Shown one piece after another: positions 56,801 to 64,000 of a stretch of 64,000 nt of DNA. The notes beneath the pieces are model-generated. The model did not search any database, was not told the origin of the DNA, and worked only from the letters and a program-made list of their open reading frames with translations. Numbering within the stretch: position 1 is the first letter of the stretch; each line of letters begins with the position of its first letter. The position numbers were made by a program, and so were the translations under genes. Origin of the DNA: Phoronis australis (lineage: Eukaryota > Phoronida > Phoronidae); the NCBI GenBank assembly GCA_002633005.1, contig NMRA01000105.1, positions 126,001-190,000 of the forward strand, in the 5' to 3' direction.

Positions 56801-58329
56801 CACTAATTAGCAGGAATAAAATCTATGGTACAGTCAAATATAAACTCACCCACCGTTTACCACAAAAGCTAATTTTTGATATAGACCACTTTGCGTTCTG
56901 AAACTGTCTCCTAGTGAAATAAGATGTGATTTCCAGGTACGGAAATAACTCAATTTGTTATTGCTCGAGATCCGACTCTCCAAGTTGACTTGTCGCCTCG
57001 GTCATTTTGTGCGCTAAACGTGGTCTCAAATAATCAAGCCCAGAAACCAGAACAAGTTGAGGTCAATCAAAAGGTGGAAAAAGCCCAAATCAAAAGTTAT
57101 TTTTTGACAGAATGCAGTCACTTACAGGAGAATGCCACCCAAAAAACAACCTATTTTGTATCAATTTAGATAGAGTAGTTATACACAACAACGGCACCTT
57201 CGGTTGCGTTATCTGACACCTGACGGGAGACAGATGTGTTGAAATTATCCAATGACATAATTGGTTTCACACACAGTCTGTTCAGAAGTTCACAACACGG
57301 GTTACTCATGTGTCAGCTTATCGCCTGAATTCATCGTTTAACACTAATAAATCATCAAACGTCGATGTAAAACCCTTAAAAATACACCGAGTTCTTATAA
57401 AAATGTGTTGTTTTATTTCGCTGTTACGGATTTACTGGTATTTGGATACACCGTAGCCTACAAAGTTCGACAGGACAATTTACCAAGGTCCGTAGCACTG
57501 AGGAGTTAAGGGTCTGTTCGGAGATAAATTCGAAGTATTCTTCTGTGAAATACAGACAGGAGAACCTAGATCTGTGTTGTTATACTTGTGATTTTTTGAG
57601 TTCTAAACACACAAAACGCTAGTTATTCCGGCCAGTGGCTCGGAACCCGATCAGGCCTGTCGCAGCCGCCGGGACTGGCACGAACATAAACCAGCTTGAG
57701 TTAGAAACTAAACCTCCAGTCACGAAAGACTATAATAGTGAGCCAAAGAAATAATGTGCACGTAATTATTTATGTGAAATAGCCACGAAACTGAAAACCT
57801 ATTTACTTGTCGGGGGCCGCGATGTCGGGTTCCCCTTTGGTCAGGGCAAACGCTGAACAGTAACAATGATTTGAATAATGTATTTGTATTTCTAAATAAA
57901 GATTCCCCTAACATGTGACCATAGCATATACCAAATCGAGTAATTGTTTCACAACAGCTTTCTATCAGCAAACACTGAATTAGCATGCGCTCACACGGCC
58001 TTGGTGCCCGGTCAATTACCTTTTTTGCCGGCATTAAAAGCTAGTAACGCAGTGGTTTATTCATTGCTTCTCAAAACATTTGCACTCATGAGCACTCCAA
58101 GGCATTACAAATTGTATCTAATGAGACAAACTTTGTTTCAGTTTCATATAAGCATTGGTTAGGATGAGAATAATTCATTTTGAAACAGAACCCACAATAA
58201 TAAACGTCTACATGGCAACTCGCCCCCCGTCAATCCCGACTTAGTCAAAAGCTCACGGGTCGGATCGTTAGGTTTCACAGGCTATCAGTTTGAACCGGAA
58301 TACACTGATCAAGGAATACTAGAGAGGCG

Positions 58330-58625
58330 CCGTGAACATACACAGGCAACGGAACTTATGGATAGTTCTTTGGTAAGCCGCAATTCGTCAGAGAAATCAC
58401 TGTCAACAAAATGCTGGCCACAGACACGGAGATGTTTCACGGCCTCAATACTTGCTATTAACAGCCTACCTTTCATTTTTCACTACCGCGAGCCACTTCC
58501 TAACCATTTCGGGCTCTCGAGGAAGCCAAAAAAAACGATATACCCGCTTTCTTCGGAGCTTCATAGTTCGGACAAGCGGGAACGATGCACCGCAATGTAG
58601 CGGCATTCACTCTGCATATGAACCA
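58330..58625 (-). pseudogene. Broken THAP zinc-finger domain
   Basis: On the minus strand three frames in turn give a THAP domain: CIVPACPNYEAPKKAGISFF (Cys pair, from 58589), then WLPREPEMVRKWLAVVKNER (conserved Trp and Pro), then LRVCGQHFVDSDF (the second Cys-His pair, to about 58391). The first shift is at an A8 run (58528-58535 on the plus strand), the second near 58467. The order and spacing fit the C2CH THAP DNA-binding fold of about 80-90 residues. No in-frame ATG precedes it. It may be a dead transposon-derived gene, or a live exon if the shifts are sequence errors. Confidence 0.65.
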
Positions 58626-61600
58626 CTGACGTCGCTGCGTCGTTTCTCACCTTCCTCACAGGTTAACGAGACACCTCTCAGCAAGGTGAGGTCGACCGTA
58701 TAAGAGGCGATGTGGATTTAGACCGATTAAGACAGTAAAAAAGGCTAATTAAATCGGGTGGCATTCTCCTTTTAAGTTTCCAAAACTGACGTGATTTTCA
58801 AACAGAACAGAAATGCTATGCATTATCTGTCTTCAAGAGAACAGTGTTATGGCTGAAAACACATGTGTGGAATTATTGCTGGATGTCTTCTTAAAGTTCC
58901 CAACTTTGACCAGAGCTTTAAAACAACAGAATTCGTTGTGTTTCGTAATTTCAATAATGCTTCCCATAGTCTCCAAGACATTTACTGAAACGAAGACAGT
59001 GAGTTTATTACGAATGCTTCACATAACAAAACATTCCTTGTTGCAGACCAGTGATTTTATACTGTATGCTTGGCTCTGCAATATACCGAGTGGGTGAAAG
59101 CTCCTCCAACTGAGGCTAGACTGCAACTCAGAGGGTTGCAGGCTGGGTTCAATTCTGCACTGAGGTTGATATCAGAAATTCATTTCTCTCACTGATAATA
59201 TCATTTGACACAATGGGACACCAAAGGAGTGAATTACCTTTCTTATAACAGGAAATAAATCATCAGCCCCCCCCCCATGGGTTGCCAGCAGAGGAATGTT
59301 CTCCCTAAGACAGATGAAGGTCCAACAGAGAGGACATGCTGGCAACATGGAAACAGGCAATAAATTGGTGGTGTTCAGGAAATTGGTGAGTAAATTTGTG
59401 GTTTCCTCAATAGTTGGATTTATCACTAAATAGTCTAGACTACAGACACCAAGACTCAAGTGCAACTAGTACCAACCAACACCTAAGCAACCTGGTTCAC
59501 AAGAACCCCCCCCCCCAAGTCAAAAATCAGAATTTAAACATTTGTCAAAATGTTGGACTTTTGTCTAGATAGCTGAAATTATCCATACAATGTTAAAACT
59601 TGATCGGGCACCTAAGGTCACTCCAGGTTTAGAAAACGTGAAACATTCAAATAAAATGTGGGGCACCACATCAACAGAAAATGAATTTGACTACTTTGAG
59701 CATACCTTATCCGTCCAAATTAAACATTGAGGGCTTCGGAGAACCTAAGCATCCAAGGGACACGTATGTTTGTAAAAGTTTGCACCTGTCACTATAAAAA
59801 TTCCACGGGCCCTGACACAAAACAAGAACACTCAACAGTCATTAGTATTTAGCCCACTTTTATGAAATAGGGAACCAGTAACAGAAATCTTTGACACCTT
59901 ACACCATAGCTGGAAGTCAAGTGCCTCACGTTTTTCAAAGAAACGTTTGTTGATCATCCCAAGATCGCAGACACATTTAAGCTGACAATGTACAATAATA
60001 AAAAACATTGGCCATTTAAAACAGAATTTAGTTGAAAGCACGAAACATTCCATTCACTGGATAAAGCTGATTACTTCATGATACAGAACAATGAGAAGGA
60101 TTCCAAACAATTTCGATTAAGATTTGCCCACGGCCATGTCGCCTTTGATAACGTGAGTGATGTCTTCTCTGGTCGCAGCCAGTACTCTCACAGCCATAGT
60201 AAACAGAAATTCCTACATTCCCACATCCAAAAATCATCTCACTTCTCTTGTGGAGGTAGAAAAAATGCACTTGAGTTGCTGACCTAGGTTTCACCTCCAA
60301 GCCAGAGTTGTGACATTAACGTTCTCGCTCAGCTTTTAAAAATTTTTTCCACTATGCAACAACAAAACTTTATTCCCTTCAGAATGAAAAAATTCCGAGA
60401 ACTAATTTTTGTGTAAAACATGGATTACTATGACGGCAGGGTTAAACTGTGAGGCAAGTGTGAAGCATTGTGGGTAAATACACCAGAATCAGAGAGGGCC
60501 CTGCTGTATATTGCAGGAAGCAGATGTTGAAAGGTTGGTCACACGCATTGCGTGGGAGGACGAACATTGTCCAACTAAACGGACACAGCTGTTGTTGCAT
60601 GCTGCATCCCATGCAAATTGAATTGATGATGCACTTTCACAAAACAATGATACCAGGTCACATGGAATCCATGACCTCAGCTGCCACCTTGTATTATGGG
60701 AGGGAATTTAGCACTCCACTGTAGGTGGTTTTAGGGTACACTTTCACTGATACGAAAAGAACTGGGTTGCCTACAATTAGGCTACAAGTATCCTGCAAAT
60801 GGCGAGATCATAAAAGTCTCCACGTATGAACAAACCAAGCGACTGATCTCACTAGTTTTCACCGAGTTGTGCCAACAGTTCCTGTAACTTCCAAATACAG
60901 AAATACAATGAGCGTCATCTCAAGTGGCAGCTTTCATGTGGAAGGCAGATGTGCTAGAGAAATTGAAAGCGAAGATTAATTAATGTGTAACGAACAAACA
61001 GAGCTTCATGCAATCTGATCAAAAACAATACTGTGAAGGTCATCCAAAGGTCGTCCACACGATTGATATGGAAAAGGGCATCTGCTGTGAATCTCAGGGA
61101 ATTGGAATAATATTACAGATCAATTATAAGGGTGAGAAAATAAGAGGGTGAGAAAATAAGAGGGTGAGAAAATAAGAGTTGGATCTGTGTGGAGGTACCA
61201 ATGTCATTTTTGTGGCTCTCATATGTGGACATGTGTAAAGCAAAATGCGACTGAAAGATCATGTCGCCACCTGTTGGTGCATACTTAAGGTTGGCAAAAT
61301 GCCCAGACCTGTCAACAACATCCTACATAATCTTCGTACGTCACACCTCTTGACTAGTTGAAAAAAATTGTTTTCACTTTTACATTTAAAATGCTGCCAC
61401 TTCCTACGTGAGGTAAAAATGCAACAAGAAGTCATTGATTCCACAAAACTGGTCACGCATTTATTTACACAAAACATGTCACATTACTTCAACCCACCCA
61501 CTACTGTTCAGCGAAGTAGAGAACACTCCCTTGTCAACTGTACCAGATCATGTTAAAAGTAATTGATCATCAGACTCCATATTGATTTAAACTCCAGTGA

Positions 61601-64000
61601 CAGTTCAGCCCTTAAATAAGTTTGACAACTTATCCAAGGCAAACAGTGGGCAGTTTACGTCACGACACAATTTAAATTTAATGCGGCAGTGGTTCATTTT
61701 TCCCGGAAAGAATAACGACATTGTTTTTTTTCTATTTTAAAAGGATGACTGCCTTGCTTCAAATGTTCAAATTTGATAAGTTTCGTTTCATAGCAAAAAA
61801 ATTCCAATTGCCCACAATACAGTCAGCTAAGTACCACGCAGGTGAAGAATTTCAGTAATCACTGCAAACAACTGTCACACTGACACAAAGTTAACCTTGA
61901 TTCTGAGAACCAATTCCCTCTGAGCCGAGTCTAAACAAAAGTGACTGCTTACAAAAAGTATGCCAACAATTCTTTTGTTATAGAGTTTATAACAATACAA
62001 AGGAACTGCCATAGATATTTGTTTACAAACAAAAATTTGTGGTAACAAGGTCAACAAAGAACAGAGAGGCTGGTCACAAAGTGGCTGGCAATAACAGACA
62101 CAAGTGATTGTAACCAGTGGTGAAGTGGTGACAGATGGAACACAGAGTACCAGGCTCTATGACCATGAATTTTGGAAACACCTGATAAGGCAACAAAAAC
62201 AATGGCGCAAAAGTTGGCAAAAGATTGTGTATAGTTCCTTATAATGTCAAACAAATAGTGTTTCACGTACATTTCTATTACTATTTCAATAAACTTTTGA
62301 GCAAAAATCAAAACCCTGTAACCTATAAAACATCAAAAAATTATTATATTTGTTGGAAAAAAAACGGCTCCAGAACCTCTTTTATTTTAGTCAAGATATT
62401 GAAGATTGGGTAACGTGGCGCATGGAAATGCGTTCGTGACTGCAACACAAACGGTATGCTTTTAGAATCATTAGATGGCACAGAATGCCGGGTGTCAAAT
62501 CGTCCAAAAATGAAGTGGGAAGGAATCGTCATCTCTAGTACAATTTTTATGAAACTCTGTCAAAGAACTCCACATATACAGAGGCAAATGTGAAAAAAAC
62601 TGCCATTAGGAGGCATAGTGGCAGCCGAAGTCATCCATCTGTTGTTAAATTATTGGGACTAGTTGAAGTACACTAGCAAAATTTCCAAACAATCTTGCGA
62701 GGGGTTTAGGAAATACAGCCCCACATTCAAAAGATCAAAAAAAATCCCATTAGGGGCACAAAAGAAGTTGGACATATCTGAAAATCCATGTCAGGTTTGC
62801 TCTTGTCAGTAGGAATTTTCATAGTAATCCTTTGAGCGGTTTGCCAGATAGAGGTAGATGACAAAACACAGATTCAAAATTAAGAAAATGGCCTCTGTGT
62901 ATGTAAGTGGCACAAAATATGTGGAATCCATCACAAAATGGAAAGGTGCTGTGTTCTTTATTATCAGCACTTGTGAATAAAGTGGAAAAACAAAATTTCA
63001 GTAGTCCGCAAAATTATGATATTGTGTCCTAAATTGGTGAGATTTTAGACCGTAACTTAATTACCTTAAGGATTACCATAGTAACAAACTGTGTCAGGCT
63101 TACAAACAACACTTCGTGAAAATTAAAACAAAATTTATCTATCAATTGTCATATCTAGAAAAAAATTGCTAAACTCGAAACAATTAGCCAAATTTTAGGC
63201 CTTAAAATGATTTTTCTTGATAAAGAAACATTTTGATGAAAAAAACAGGCCTTGATTATCTTTGTCAGAGGGGTGCCTGTGTAAGACCATGTTCAAGATG
63301 AATATTTACTATTCTGTAAACAATACGAACCTGTAACCAAGGGCAACGAGGAGAAGTGTCTACCAAACAGCAGACAAAAAGATTCAGAATTTGTGAAGAA
63401 AATAGAATTTATGAATTTTGATGAGAGAAGAAAGTCTTCAATAATAGGATTTTGCAAAATGTTCAGCATAGAAGACAGCAAAATCTAAACTGTTTTGGTT
63501 CAAATTATGAAAAACTGGGTGATAGGTCTCTATCCCGTGGTGCAGCAGACGACCTCTATAAAAGTACGACCATAAATTGAGAGCAGGTAAAAAGGTAGAG
63601 CCTGAAAAAGTATAAATTGCTTTGAACTTGCCCCGGCAAATGGCGTTTTAATTGGTCATTATGTGTAGCCTAGTTTATGCAGACATATAGAACACAGATA
63701 CCCAGAACTATCTATCAGACTGATATGAGATGGCAGATGTCAACTAATGCCCCATTTATACAGTTCAGCAAAGTAGAGGTATAACAGACAACAGAAGAAG
63801 TATTAACTTTGACACAAGTTTAGTAGACAATGGTAATGATCAATTGTACAAAAACAGGTGGTCTTTCTTTTCAAAATAAACACAGGGGCCAGAAAAAATC
63901 TGTTTGGAGATTATTGCTGTGTAGGATAGACTTCTTTAAGTTATTAGCTTTGACCAGCACTGTAAAATTAGAACATCAATGATATGCACAATTTCTGTAA
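58626..64000. other. No gene recognised
   Basis: Short frames only. Two poly-C tracts (about 59267-59275 and 59506-59516), the 16-bp triple repeat at 61133, and AT-rich sequence to the end. Confidence 0.45.
61133..61179. repeat. 16-bp tandem repeat, 3 copies
   Basis: agggtgagaaaataag occurs three times in a row. Confidence 0.85.

Larger units (their letters stand above)
52643..58329. other. Sequence upstream of the first recognised ADAMTS exon
   Basis: It should contain or adjoin propeptide exons, but none is convincing. It holds the MITE, the 38-bp minisatellite, and copies of the ttgttattgctcg repeat. A GC-richer patch lies near 57620-57850. Confidence 0.4.

Overview
The window is eukaryotic genomic DNA, probably from a marine invertebrate animal. 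The evidence is GT-AG introns of about 0.3 to 3 kb, tRNA-derived SINEs, foldback MITEs, Ty3/gypsy and Mutator-like remnants, and a metazoan-only gene family. I cannot name the species. There is no prokaryotic gene organisation, so most open frames are chance.

The window is dominated by one minus-strand gene, an ADAMTS9/ADAMTS20/GON-1-type secreted metalloprotease. I could chain 32 coding exons from 52642 down to a stop at 15842, with intron phases that agree at every junction (about 5,075 coding bases, 1,690 residues). In protein order they encode the end of the propeptide with a furin-type site, the zinc metalloprotease (HELGH...H across two exons), the disintegrin-like domain, the first TSP1 repeat, the cysteine-rich domain, the spacer, 14 more TSP1 repeats and a C-terminal GON domain. 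The total of 15 TSP1 repeats equals that of vertebrate ADAMTS9 and ADAMTS20. The signal peptide and most of the propeptide were not found; they lie upstream, in unrecognised exons or outside the window.

On the plus strand the last exon of an SLC35B4-like nucleotide-sugar transporter (7028-7290) converges on the ADAMTS gene. Its earlier exons were not recognised. The first 6 kb is mostly transposon debris: a Mutator-like transposase fragment, two broken Ty3/gypsy integrase regions and two MITEs. Upstream of the ADAMTS exons, at 58.3-58.6 kb, is a THAP zinc-finger domain broken by two frameshifts.

The points most worth a second look are: (1) a 938-base duplication that copies one whole TSP1 exon and its neighbouring 54-bp minisatellite, joined by an ambiguous base at 28043; (2) a decayed 157-bp tandem array that overlaps the 3' half of a TSP1 exon and carries extra consensus 5' splice sites; (3) a small duplication of a GON-exon splice donor; (4) several foldback elements and a graded 38-bp minisatellite. 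I found no evidence of an unknown multi-gene system.
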